The notes below the pieces were generated by a model. That model had not been told where the DNA came from. It saw only the letters and a list, made by a program, of their open reading frames with translations, and made no database searches. 64,000 bases of DNA, taken from assembly GCA_046351555.1 (NCBI GenBank), contig JAXLYI010000033.1, forward strand, positions 1 through 64,000. Direction: 5' to 3'. Positions 1 to 9,140 of this stretch are shown here, one piece after another (position 1 is the first letter of the stretch; each line of letters opens with the position of its first letter). The stretch is from CAISKJ01 sp046351555 (GTDB lineage Bacteria > Myxococcota_A > Polyangia > Polyangiales > Ga0077539). The translations under genes were made by a program, and so were the position numbers.

Positions 1-95
1 TGAGCGAGCGCGAGGTGCGGGCGCTCGCGGCGCGCAGCGAGGTCGAGCAGGATCGGTGGGCGCGGGTGCGGCTGGCGGGCTACGGCGCCGGGTGA
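1..95 (+). pseudogene. 3' end of an HTH-regulator gene (cut by window edge)
   Basis: About 30 codons read in the frame beginning at base 3 and end with TGA at 93-95. The residues (SEREVRALAARSEVEQDRWA) nearly match the C-terminus of the fragment at 25662-25895, where an upstream helix-turn-helix is preserved. From that comparison this is the tail of a small DNA-binding protein of the type found beside resolvases or toxin-antitoxin cassettes. The 5' part lies outside the window, so I cannot say whether the gene is intact. It is followed after 52 bp by a short ORF and a nucleotidyltransferase, which suggests a three-gene cassette. Confidence 0.5.
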
Positions 96-147
96 TGGGG
101 GCGTTGCGGTCGTCGCACGAGGAACCTACGATCGCAGAGAACACGCC

Positions 148-333
148 ATGAAGCCCGACGAAGAACACTTCGACCCGCAGCGCCGCGCCGCCGAGAAGGA
201 GCGGGCGCGCGAGGAGGATCGCGTCGCGCTCGAGCGCGGCGAGAAGACGGTCGACGACCTGCGCGCGGAGAACGGCCTCTTCGTGTTCCCGAACGTGCGC
301 ATCGACTTCGACGGCGTCGACTCGCTCGCGTGA
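148..333 (+). CDS. Small charged protein paired with a nucleotidyltransferase
   Basis: This 61-residue, strongly charged protein has an N-terminal helix rich in Arg, Glu and Lys and a short hydrophobic end (LFVFPNVRIDFDGVDSLA). It starts at ATG 148. Its stop overlaps the GTG start of the nucleotidyltransferase gene (GTGA, 330-333), so the two are translationally coupled. Size, charge and position fit an antitoxin-like partner of the downstream enzyme, but no family motif is visible and this role is inferred. A decayed copy of its first codons, with ATG changed to ACG, follows the HTH fragment near 25943-25990. The gene was therefore once part of a repeated cassette. Confidence 0.5.
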   Translation: MKPDEEHFDPQRRAAEKERAREEDRVALERGEKTVDDLRAENGLFVFPNVRIDFDGVDSLA

Positions 334-713
334 GCGTTCGGCCGCTCACGTACCGCGACATCCAGGCGACCCTCGCGCGCCTCGGCGACACCACCGCGGG
401 GATCGTCCAGGTCGGCGGTAAGGCGCTGAACTTCTGGGCCGAACACTACATGTCCCGCGCGCCCGCCCTCGCGGCGAGCGCCCCCTACGCGAGCAAGGAC
501 GTCGACTTCTGCGGCGACCGCGCGGCGGTGATCGAGTGCGCGCGGCGCCTCGGCGGACGGGCGCGGCTGCCCGTCGACGTGCGGTTCGGGGGCGACCCCT
601 TCGACGCGGTGGTCCGCGACGCGCGGCTGCCCGCAGCCTTCCGCGAGACTCGCTACCCGCAGATGGTCGCGCGACTCGTCGCGCGTCGCAGAGCGCCCTC
701 GGCGGGAGGGTGA
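330..713 (+). pseudogene. Truncated nucleotidyltransferase (AbiEii/DUF6036-like)
   Basis: The first ~110 residues resemble the nucleotidyltransferase fold of AbiEii/DUF6036-type proteins. They contain a VGGKALNFWAEHY segment (the family's G-G-x-A-x-N motif), then a K-D-V-D-F segment that matches the metal-binding Asp-x-Asp strand. Such proteins often act in toxin-antitoxin or phage-exclusion pairs, transferring nucleotides to RNA or protein. The start is GTG 330, overlapping the upstream small gene by 4 bp. Normal members are longer. Here the sequence loses family character after YPQMVARLVA and stops at 713, about 40 bp before a transposase begins, so I infer truncation by the insertion. Enzyme class is reasonably supported; activity is unlikely. 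Confidence 0.5.
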
Positions 714-750
714 CCTCGGCGTTGAATGCGGGCACGATCCGTCGGGAACG

Positions 751-2672
751 ATGCCGCGCTCCGATCCCACGCCCGGCCCCTCGTGGGAGCTCACCGCCCG
801 AGTCCGCCGTCTCGCCGACACCTCGTTCGCGCCGCCTGTCACCCGCCTGACCGTCCTCAAGAGCCTGTGCGCAGAGCCCGAGGACGCCGCCCGCTTCCTG
901 CTGCACCTCGCGACCGCTGCGCGCGAGCGGATCGTGCACGGTCGCCGCCCCGGGCACCTCGCGCCGGCGACCTGGCAACGCCACCAGGCGCTCGCCGCGG
1001 AGGCGGTGGCGTGCCCGCAGAAGCACCTCGACGCGCGTCGACACGGCGGTGCCGGGAAGCTGTCCGGCCTGCCGCGGCGGCTGACCGAGGAGCAGGACGA
1101 GGAGCTGTCGAAGCGCGAGTAGAAGATCTGCGCGCGGCTGACCAGACAACGTCGCTTCTTCCCCTTCCTGCGCGGCATCCGCCGGCTGTTCAACGACGAC
1201 TTCCAGAAGCGTCTGGCGGGCATGTACAGCGGTAGCCCCCGCGGCACCCCCCTCAGCCGCAAGCCTTCCTCGCCACCGTCCTGCTCCTCCAGACCTACAC
1301 GAAGTGCTCGGACTTCGACGCCGTCTCCTCCGCGCTCCACGACGCTCGCTGGCAGATGGTGCTCGACTGCTTCGACGCCGAGGAGACGCCCTTCGGCGAG
1401 GCCACCCTCGCCGACTTCCGTGGCCGCCTCGTCGCCGCCGGCATGGCACCCGAGCTGCTCCGCCGCACCGTCGAACTCGCACGCGAGACCGGGGGCTTCG
1501 GCTACAAGCCGGCCGTGGGGTTGCGCGTCGCCGTCGACTCGGTGCCGCTCGACGGCGCAGGCAAGATCGAGGACACCGTCAACCTCATCGGGCGCGCCCT
1601 GCGCCTGCTGATGCAGGCCGTGGCGGCCTTCTTCCTGCTGAGCCCGCAGGAGGTGGCGGCGCGGTCGGCGCCGCCCGTGTTGCTGGCTCCCAGCATCAAA
1701 GAGGGGCTGGACCTGGACTGGCAATCCCCCAGCGCGACCGAGGCGGCGGTCCGCATCCTGGGGGAGCACATCGAGCGCCTCCTCGGGTGGATGGAGAAGC
1801 GCGCGCAGCACGGGGTCAGTACGCTCGAGATCGAGGCGGCGCGGGAACGGCTCAACCGCCTCGTCGCGCAGGACACCGAGGTGGACGCCTCGGGGGCGCG
1901 CGTCATCCGCCGCGGGGTCGCCGCGGATCGGCAGATCTCGATCAGTGATTTGGAGATGCGCCACGGCCGTAAGAGCGAGACCGAGCGGATCGACGGCTAC
2001 AAGCAGTACGTGGCGCGTGACCTGGACAACGACCTGACGCTGGCGTCGTGCGTGCTGCCGGCCGACGTGTCGGAGGCGCGGGGCGCCGACAAACTGCGCC
2101 CCCAGGTGATCGCGCACGGCGAGGTGAGCGAGCTGCTGGTCGACCGTGCGTTCCTGTCGAGCGGGTGGGTCGCCGATCTGGCGCGGGCGCGGCTGGACGC
2201 GGTGATCTGCCGCCCGCTGGTGGCGCACAACGGCGGCCTGTTCACCAAGCAGGACTTCACGATCGACCTGACGGCGGGGACAGTGCGGTGTCCGGGCGGG
2301 CACCTCGCGGTGATCCAGAGCGAGAAGGTGCACTTCGCGACGCCGACGTGCCGCGGCTGCCCTCAACGCGTGCGGTGCCAGAAGCCGGACGCGAAGAAAG
2401 GTCGCGCGATCTCGATGAGCCCGAACGAGACCCTGCTGCAGCACCTGCCCACGCAGTCCAAGACGGCGGCGGGCCGTCGCAAGCTGCTCGAGCGTGTGCC
2501 GGTCGAACACGCGCTAACTCACCAGCGCAACCGTCACGGAGGCTTCGCGAGGTACCGCGGCGTCGCGAAGAACGACTTCGACGCGCAGCGCCTCGCCGCG
2601 GTCAACAACCTCCAGGCGGTCGACCGACGGTTGCGGCGAGCCGACGTGGAGGTGATCGACGAGGCGGCGTAG
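751..2672 (+). pseudogene. IS1182-family transposase, broken by a stop and a frameshift
   Basis: A DDE transposase of IS1182 type, which moves DNA by cut-and-paste. The N-terminal part begins at ATG 751 (PRSDPTPGPSWELTARVRRL) and meets an in-frame TAG at 1120-1122. Reading resumes beyond it, then changes frame at a run of six C at 1247-1252. The remaining ~440 residues are open to 2672 and contain the family's catalytic core (VAVDSVPLDGAG; ADRQISISDLEMRHGRKSE) and a Cys cluster (CRGCPQRVRC). Two independent lesions make this a dead copy. I could not find convincing terminal inverted repeats on either side. Its arrival probably explains the truncation of the preceding nucleotidyltransferase gene. 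Confidence 0.8.
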
Positions 2673-2715
2673 CGAGTGTCAACGGGAACTAACCCGAGGG
2701 GTGTTCTAGGGGGCC

Positions 2716-2743
2716 TTGACCCTGCTCGCACCTCGTCTATGGT
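2716..2743 (+). promoter_or_regulatory. Candidate sigma-70-type promoter for the lipoprotein/CHAT operon
   Basis: TTGACC at 2716-2721 and TATGGT at 2738-2743 are separated by 16 bp, giving 5/6 and 4/6 matches to the housekeeping consensus in an otherwise GC-rich gap. They lie about 95 bp upstream of the ATG at 2839, which is preceded by a GGGGGAG ribosome-binding-like stretch. Transcription from here would read the lipoprotein, CHAT and EAD1 genes. Judged by eye only. Confidence 0.35.
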
Positions 2744-2838
2744 CGTCTTTCTCCAGTCTGGATTGCGTCGTGACGGCTCCGACCAGCACGATCAAGTGAG
2801 GGCACTGTGCGCGGTGAGCGCATCGCAAGGGGGAGTCC

Positions 2839-5800
2839 ATGAAGAGACAGTCGAACGGCGGAAGGTTCAGTGCTTTTTTCGCCTTCCTTGCGTTTGCGAT
2901 CACGCTCGGCCTCGCGGGGTGCAGTCGGCCCTCTCCTGCTCGGGCCATGGACGGTGGCCGGAATGCGCCGGCTGTAGTTCGCCACACCATTGACATCCGC
3001 GAACTCCGGGAGACGCTCGACGCGCAGGGGCTCGACGAGCGCCCAGAGCAGCTCCTCGACCTTGCGGCGGTCGGCACGCTCGTCGCGGAGGGGGCGGACC
3101 CCGCCACGCTTCGGGACGCCCTCCACGACGCTCCCGTCCTGCGCGACGAGCGGCGCTCCGACCTTCTCGTACACGAGTCGGCGGCGGGGCGGCGCGTCCA
3201 CCTCCCGGGAAGGTGCACGGCGCTGTTCGCCTTCGCGCTCGACCCGGCCTGGCGGGTGACGTACGGGCGCCTCGCCGACAAGGTGCGGGCCGAGCTCGGC
3301 GAGAAGCCTGCGCGGGTCGAGCTCTGGCGGGTGATGCCCTTCGCCGGCCGCGACGAGATCGTGGTCGAGCGGCTGGACGGGTACACCACGGAGGCGCTGT
3401 TCTCCGCGGACTTCGGCTACCACGAGCAACGCGTCACGACGGTGGCAGACCTCGCACGCTTCCTCGCCGCCGTCGACGACCTCACCTACGTCCAGAGCGA
3501 GAACTGGGGCGGCACCCTGGGGGTCACGCTCGGCGGACGCAAGGGCCTTTCGCAGACCCACCCGCGCGCCGACCTGTCGCACGTCCGCGTCGACCTCGAC
3601 GACGTGGCCACGCTCTACCGGGTGAACCTCGAGGTGTTCCCTCGCGTCGAGCGCGTCCTCGACGCCGAGGAGATCCCGCCGGTGCTCGGGCGGAAGTTCA
3701 ACGGCCTGGTGTCGCGGTACAACGACGCCCTGCGCGCGGGCGCGACCATCGCCGAGGGCTTCGACGACGACGCGCGCTGGGTCGGCGCGGTGCTCCATGT
3801 CGAGGTGCCGGCCTCGCACGCGTCGCTCGCCGCGCAGCGGGCCACCATCGAGCGCTTGGAGCCGCGCATCCGACCCTGGCAGGATGAGCGCGAGCGCCTC
3901 GCCCGAGAGTCCCTGGAGTCGATCCGCCGCGAGCGCCAGGTGGTGCAGCCCGGCTTCTCGCTCGACCCACAGTTCCGCGCGGAGCGGGTGCTCGGCGGCG
4001 CTCGACTGGTGACGGGCGACCCGGGGGGGTCGCCCAGGAGGCCCGCGCAGCCCACGCGGCGCGGGGGGCCCGTGATCCCGCGCGCGACGGCGGTCCGGCG
4101 GCGGGGCCCGTCGCGCAGCAGGTCGCCGACGAACTGCTGGTCGCGGTGGACGGCGCCTCGCCAACTCCTATCACCTCTGGTCGGACGGATCCGGCGCGCA
4201 CGGGCGGAGGTGGCCGTGGGCGCAGGCGACTCGACGAGGTCTCGCGCGCCATCCATGCGCTCGAGCGCGACCTCGAGGGCGCACGCAGCCCCGCCTCGCT
4301 CCTCGTGCGATACGCGCTCGTCCGGGAGCACGTGCAGTGCGCCCGCTACGATGGGCGGGCGCTCCAAGGCTCGCGCGCCGGCGCGACCTTCTTCTATTGC
4401 GACGTGCTCGCGAAGCTCTGGGGCACCATCGAGCACCCCCCAGACCCCCGGTCGCCTCCGTCGTCGGGTTCCAGTCCGCCGTCCTCGGCGCAACCTCGCG
4501 CAAGGGGCGGCGACCGGGCCAACACCTCGACGCGGGTGTGGTTCGGCCCGCGCCCCGACGCCGCGGCGCGGCTGCCGGAGTGGCGGGCCCGCCTTCGAGC
4601 CGTGGTTCACCCGCATCTTCGCAGCGAGCCGCGACCCCACCCGGCGCGGCGAGGAGGGCGTCCCCGGAGCCCGAGCGGCGCATGGTCAGCTGGTGGAACC
4701 GCAAACTTCCCGCGCATCGCCGACTTCGAGCCGCAGTACCACCGACAGAACGAGCTCCCGAAATGGTCGACCACCACGGCCTGGCTGGTGCGTCACCGCC
4801 TCCTCCGAGACCTCGCCAGCGTGCCGCACCGCCCCGGGGACTTCCGCGCATGGCTCCACGCCGCCGGTCCCACGCTCCAGGGCGCGCGCGGCATCGACGT
4901 GGTCTCGCGCGAGCGCTGGGCCGGCGCCACTGAGTGCCTCGACGTGCTCACGTCACGCGTTGACCGCGCGGGCAACATGCGCGGGTGGATCGAAGGAGGC
5001 GTGAACGGCGGCGGCCCGCTCACCCTGCGCGACATGCGCGAGCCGCCGCCCGACGCGGCCGGGGCCAGACGTGCAGGGGCCGAGCCGGAGCCCGGTCCGA
5101 GGCGGGCGTGGCGGGTCAGGGCCCGCGCGCTGCACGTCGAGACCGAGCGCGCGGAGGACGGGGTGGAGCGGGCGACCATCCAGGTGGATGAGGACCACCG
5201 CGCGCCCCTCGTCGCCGCAGGAAGGCCGGTCCGGGTCGACACCACCGTCCGCGAGTTGCCGCCCGAATCCGCGACGCCCGGCGTGAAGCGCGTCGCGCTG
5301 AACCAGCGCGACGATCGGGGCGACCTGCTCGCGCTCGTTGCCACGCGGAAGCCAGACGGCTCCGTGACGTTCTCACTGCCGGAGAAGGTGGACGTCCGCG
5401 CGCACCCGCCGACCGGTCCGCCGATCGCGGAGCACGCCACGGACCCCGAGGGCTTCGCGCAGAACATGGAGCAGGTGCGCGCCCTGGCCGCGGCGGGCGG
5501 TGAGGGGGGCCCGCCGAGGGATCCGCCCGGCGAGCTCCTCGCGGGCTTCTACGAAGAATCCCGGCGGAACCCCGACGGCGCAAGGGCCCACTACGACCGG
5601 GCATTCCGAGGGGAGGTGCCTCCCTACGCGGCAGCGGCCTTCGAGCGGGTGACGCGCGAATACGGTGAGGAGGCCGGGGAGTACGCGCGCATCCGGCTCG
5701 GCCACGCGCACGTCCCGCCGGACGACCCCCGCTTCTCCCTCGCGCTCCGAGGCAGGCACCTCTACGTGACCTTCACGCTCGACCCGAACGTGCAGGCGGA

Positions 5801-6131
5801 GCAGGCGACGGCCGACGAGATCTTCAACCAGTACCAGGCCGCGAGGCGCGGGGGGCGCACCGACGTCTACCCGGAAGTCCTCGTCGACGAGGCGAACCTG
5901 GCTCACCGCTTTGACCTCGTCGCCCACCCACTGGAGTCGGTCGCGGCGCTCCACCGTGACGGGCGAGCCAACGTGTCGAAGGTGAACGTGGGGCTGACCG
6001 TGGGGACGGCGAACTTCACGGTGATGCAGCGAGGCGACGTCCGCTACGTGCGCGTGCTGGGGCGCGCGCCGCCGTCGCCCTCCGCGCAGCGGACCCTCTA
6101 CTTCGTCGACGCACGCAGGGGGGCGAACTGA
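2839..6131 (+). pseudogene. Large lipoprotein, frame-disrupted (~1,100 residues in sum)
   Basis: The protein starts at ATG 2839 with a classic lipoprotein signal (hydrophobic stretch, then LAGC), so it should be anchored in a membrane. I recognise no domain. The first ~390 residues are uninterrupted. Sense then moves between frames: a change near the G7 run at about 4024, then four more between about 4440 and 4720. Each piece reads as ordinary protein (for example VVGFQSAVLGATS, WFGPRPDAAARLPEW, FEPWFTRIFAASRD, MVSWWNRKLP), and the last piece is open from about 4715 to 6131. This could be a recent pseudogene or a run of assembly indels. It lies 4 bp upstream of a CHAT protease gene and is probably co-transcribed with it, so it may be a sensor or target of that system. 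Confidence 0.55.
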
Positions 6132-6135
6132 CGCA

Positions 6136-8409
6136 ATGGGCGTGGCGCTGGACGTCCTTCGGGCCTCGGTGAGAGCCGTCTCGGTCGGCCGGCTCCGGCT
6201 CGCCGAGGAGGGGTATCGTTGGATCCTCGCGCAGCACCCGTGGCCTGAAGAGATCGTTGGCGTCGCGCCCACAGAGGTCGCTCTGGCGCTTGCCGAGGTG
6301 CTCCTCGACCTCGGGGACGGCCCCGGCTTCAAGCGCCTGCTCGACGCCTGGGCGCCGCGGGGGGAGTGGCGATGGGAGGTGCTCATCGCGCAGCGGTGGA
6401 CGGACATGGGCCTCCTTTCCAAGGCTCGCGCGCACTGGAGGGCGATCGAGTGCGAGCCCGCGGTCGCCCGCGATCCGGAGGTCGCGGCGGTCGTTCGTGC
6501 GCAGCATGCGATGGTCCTTCTGCAATTGAACCGTCTCGACGAAGCGTGGGGCGACGCGGCCCCGTTCGCGCTCGACGGCGCGGGGGCTGAGGACGGCCCT
6601 CTGTGGGCCGCGTGGACCGGCTCGCGGGCGTGGGGCGGAGACGGCTCACGCGTCCCACAAGCCGTGCGCGCGGACGTCGGCGCGAGCGGGCAACACGCAG
6701 GGGCGTGGGCCTCGCCTCGGACGCGCTGGGAGCCCCCGCCGCCGGCCCCGAGGGCCCGCGTCTGGTTGGCCCGGCTGGTGAACCGCGTGCTGATGGCGCT
6801 CGACCAGGGGGCGGTCGAGGACGCCCGCGCCCTCGTTGACGAGGTGGAAGTCAGGCTGGCGCGGCCGCTCGAACCATCGCTCGAGGCGCAGCTCGCGTGG
6901 GCGAAGGGATTGCTCCGCTGGGCCGAGGGCGACCTCGAGGCGGCCGAGACCGAATTCGCGGTGGCCTGTGACGGAGCCCTCGCCGGTGGAAGGTTGCTCG
7001 AAGGGTGGAACGTCGCGCGCGCAGCGACGATCGTCCGCGCCGCCCTCGGGCGCCTGCCCAACTCGTGGCTCCAGACCGAGCGGGCGCTGCGCCAGGAGAT
7101 CGTCGCGCACCTCACCCCGACCGACCGGGTCTTCTTCCTCGCGAACCGTGGCGACGCGGTCGATCAGGACATCGCCGCTGCGCTCGACCGCGCGGTCGAC
7201 CCGGAGGCGACCTTCACCGCGCTCCGCGTCATCCAGGGCGCTCGCTGGGGCGCCGTCAACGAGGCGACGGACGCGCGGCCGCGGGACGGGGGGCGCCGTG
7301 CGTCGTGGAGCACCCGGATCTGGCAACAGCTCGGGCTCCGCCGGGGATTCGGGGAGGAGCCCCTCGACCCTTCGTGGCTGCCGCCAACTTGCGCGCTCCT
7401 CTACCAGGTCTCCCTCGAGCGCGAAGTCGCGATCTTCGTGGTGACCCGATCGGGCTGCCGCGTGGTGCGCCGACGTTGCCCGCGCACAGAGCTGGCCGCG
7501 CGGGCGGCGGCCGCGGTCGGCGAGGCGAGCGCGCGCGGCACGAGGCTCTCGAACGAGCTCTACTCCCCACGCTCGGCGCTCGGGCGTCTCGCCGACGCCG
7601 TCGGGATCGACGAGGTCACGGCGTCCTTCGGCCCGGAGATCAGTCGCGTGTTCGTGGTGCCGGACGGACCCTGCGTGCAGGCGCCCTGGGCGGCCCTTCC
7701 GTGCGGCGCGGCGCCATGGATCGAGCGGGTCGAGATCGCGCTCGTCTCCGCGTTGCGGCCCTCGCAGGCGCGATGGCGGCTCGGGTCGGGCGCCACGCTC
7801 CGCGGGATCGCCGCGACACACGCGGGTGATCCGCCCCTCCCCTTCGCGCGCGACGACGTCTCGCAGATGCATGGCGGGGCGTGGGCCTTCGCGTCGACCC
7901 TGGCGTCTACGACGGAGGAGATCGAGCGGGCCCTGATCGGCGCCGACGGCGCGCACTGCGCCTGCCATGGGGTGTTCGACGCCGAGGCCCCTTCTTCTTC
8001 GGGGCTGCGCGTGGGGCCCGGGCTCCTCGACCTCGACGCGATCAGCCGGCTCGAGTTGAGACGTCTCGGGCTCCTCGTCCTCGCGTCGTGCTGGACGGGC
8101 GCTCTGAGCCAACTCCCGGGCCGGGAGTTCTTCGGCGTCCCGATCGCCCTTCACGCGGCCGGGGTCGGCGCGGTCATCGCGCCGCTGTGGGCGGTGTCCG
8201 ATCAGTACGGCCCCACCTTCGCGCGCGCCTTCTGGGAGGGCGCGGCCGCGGAGGACGCGGTCGGCGCGCTCGCTCGCGTCCAACGGAGGCATTGGCGCTC
8301 GCGGCACCCGCGGCTGTGGGCGCCCTGGGGGGTCTGGGTCGACGGCGTCGGTGCGGCGTATGCCCGCGGCGTGGCCGACCTGTCCAGCGATTCGAGGCAG
8401 GGAGGGTGA
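6136..8409 (+). CDS. CHAT-domain (caspase-like) protease
   Basis: This 757-residue protein has a helical, TPR-like N-terminal half and a C-terminal CHAT peptidase domain (caspase/HetF/separase superfamily). The catalytic dyad is visible: His611 in ACHGVFDAEAP and Cys652 in VLASCWTGAL, each following a predicted hydrophobic strand, with the expected spacing. Family members cleave specific partner proteins, often in programmed-death or defence circuits. ATG 6136 follows the lipoprotein stop by 4 bp. The next gene begins 2 bp after this one and ends in an EAD1-like domain. EADs are known as adaptors that join separate pieces of bacterial conflict systems, which supports a split CHAT/EAD module. 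No signal peptide is seen, so the protein is probably cytoplasmic. Confidence 0.85.
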   Translation: MGVALDVLRASVRAVSVGRLRLAEEGYRWILAQHPWPEEIVGVAPTEVALALAEVLLDLGDGPGFKRLLDAWAPRGEWRWEVLIAQRWTDMGLLSKARAHWRAIECEPAVARDPEVAAVVRAQHAMVLLQLNRLDEAWGDAAPFALDGAGAEDGPLWAAWTGSRAWGGDGSRVPQAVRADVGASGQHAGAWASPRTRWEPPPPAPRARVWLARLVNRVLMALDQGAVEDARALVDEVEVRLARPLEPSLEAQLAWAKGLLRWAEGDLEAAETEFAVACDGALAGGRLLEGWNVARAATIVRAALGRLPNSWLQTERALRQEIVAHLTPTDRVFFLANRGDAVDQDIAAALDRAVDPEATFTALRVIQGARWGAVNEATDARPRDGGRRASWSTRIWQQLGLRRGFGEEPLDPSWLPPTCALLYQVSLEREVAIFVVTRSGCRVVRRRCPRTELAARAAAAVGEASARGTRLSNELYSPRSALGRLADAVGIDEVTASFGPEISRVFVVPDGPCVQAPWAALPCGAAPWIERVEIALVSALRPSQARWRLGSGATLRGIAATHAGDPPLPFARDDVSQMHGGAWAFASTLASTTEEIERALIGADGAHCACHGVFDAEAPSSSGLRVGPGLLDLDAISRLELRRLGLLVLASCWTGALSQLPGREFFGVPIALHAAGVGAVIAPLWAVSDQYGPTFARAFWEGAAAEDAVGALARVQRRHWRSRHPRLWAPWGVWVDGVGAAYARGVADLSSDSRQGG

Positions 8410-8411
8410 AC

Positions 8412-9125
8412 ATGATCGAACTCGACGCCGACGTTTGGGGGGAAATCGAGGCGGAGCGCCGGGCGCTCGTGGGGACGTTGCTCGAAGACGAAGCGCTTCG
8501 GGAGGTGCTGCTCGACGAGGACCTCCGCGGTGGTCAGGGACGCGACGACGGCCGTGAGGGAGGCGCGGCCGTCGCGCGGTGGGCGATCCGTGCGGCGGTC
8601 AACGTCGCCCGCGGCATGCTGGCGGGCGCGGCCGACGGCGCGAGGCGCGAGGCGCTCCGTGAGGCAGCGGACTGGCTCGGGGACGAGTTCCCGCACCACC
8701 CCGGCGACCCCTGGTGCGGCGGCAACCTCCGCGCGTTGGTTGAGGGAGGGCTCCGTGGGCGAGGGGTCACGGAGAGCGACCTCCCCCGCGTGGGCGCGGC
8801 GCTGCGGCGATCGGGCGAGCGGATAGCCTCGCGCGCCGCGGCGGGCTGGGGCGGCGAGCTCTTCCCGCGCGCCGGGCTGGTCGAGTTGCGCTCCGCGCTC
8901 TGCGAGCTCTTCAGCGACCTTCCCCGCGCGCGCATCGTCGCCGCGGACACCGGCGTCGACCTCAGCCGCGTGCCCCAGGAGGTCTCCGCGGAGGTCTTCT
9001 GGTTCGAGGTCATCGAGGAGGCCGTCCGGCTCGGCGCCGTCGTGCTCCTCGTCGAGGCGGCGACGGTCCGCTACCCCAACCACGTTCCGCTGGCGCGGGC
9101 GGCGAGCTCGCTCGGCCTGCGGTAG
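8412..9125 (+). CDS. Protein with C-terminal effector-associated domain (EAD1-like)
   Basis: A 237-residue protein. ATG 8412 follows a good GGGAGGGTG ribosome-binding site and sits 2 bp after the CHAT gene. Residues ~155-235 fit the EAD1 pattern: LFPRAGLVELRSALCELF, then DTGVDLSRVP, FWFEVIEEAVRLGAVVLLVE and a closing YPNHVPLA. EADs are death-fold-like modules described in bacterial conflict systems as adaptors that recruit effectors through matching copies. The N-terminal 150 residues are acidic and helical and I do not recognise them; they contain a small Cys/Trp segment (GDPWCGGNL). Its likely job is to bring the neighbouring CHAT protease to a trigger or target. The CHAT protein shows no obvious EAD, so the matching partner may lie elsewhere. 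Confidence 0.7.
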   Translation: MIELDADVWGEIEAERRALVGTLLEDEALREVLLDEDLRGGQGRDDGREGGAAVARWAIRAAVNVARGMLAGAADGARREALREAADWLGDEFPHHPGDPWCGGNLRALVEGGLRGRGVTESDLPRVGAALRRSGERIASRAAAGWGGELFPRAGLVELRSALCELFSDLPRARIVAADTGVDLSRVPQEVSAEVFWFEVIEEAVRLGAVVLLVEAATVRYPNHVPLARAASSLGLR

Positions 9126-9140
9126 CGCGCGGCCCGCCCG

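Noticed and set aside
1240..1260. Programmed frameshift at the C6 run of the IS1182 transposase
   Set aside because: An upstream in-frame stop already breaks the gene, and IS1182 transposases are normally a single frame.
126..2510. 794-codon open frame on the minus strand across the IS1182 transposase
   Set aside because: Antisense to a recognisable transposase; Arg/Pro/His-rich product without domains, typical of the shadow frame in GC-rich DNA.
690..2720. Terminal inverted repeats of the IS1182 element
   Set aside because: Compared both flanks by eye; no convincing matching ends, so element borders are left open.
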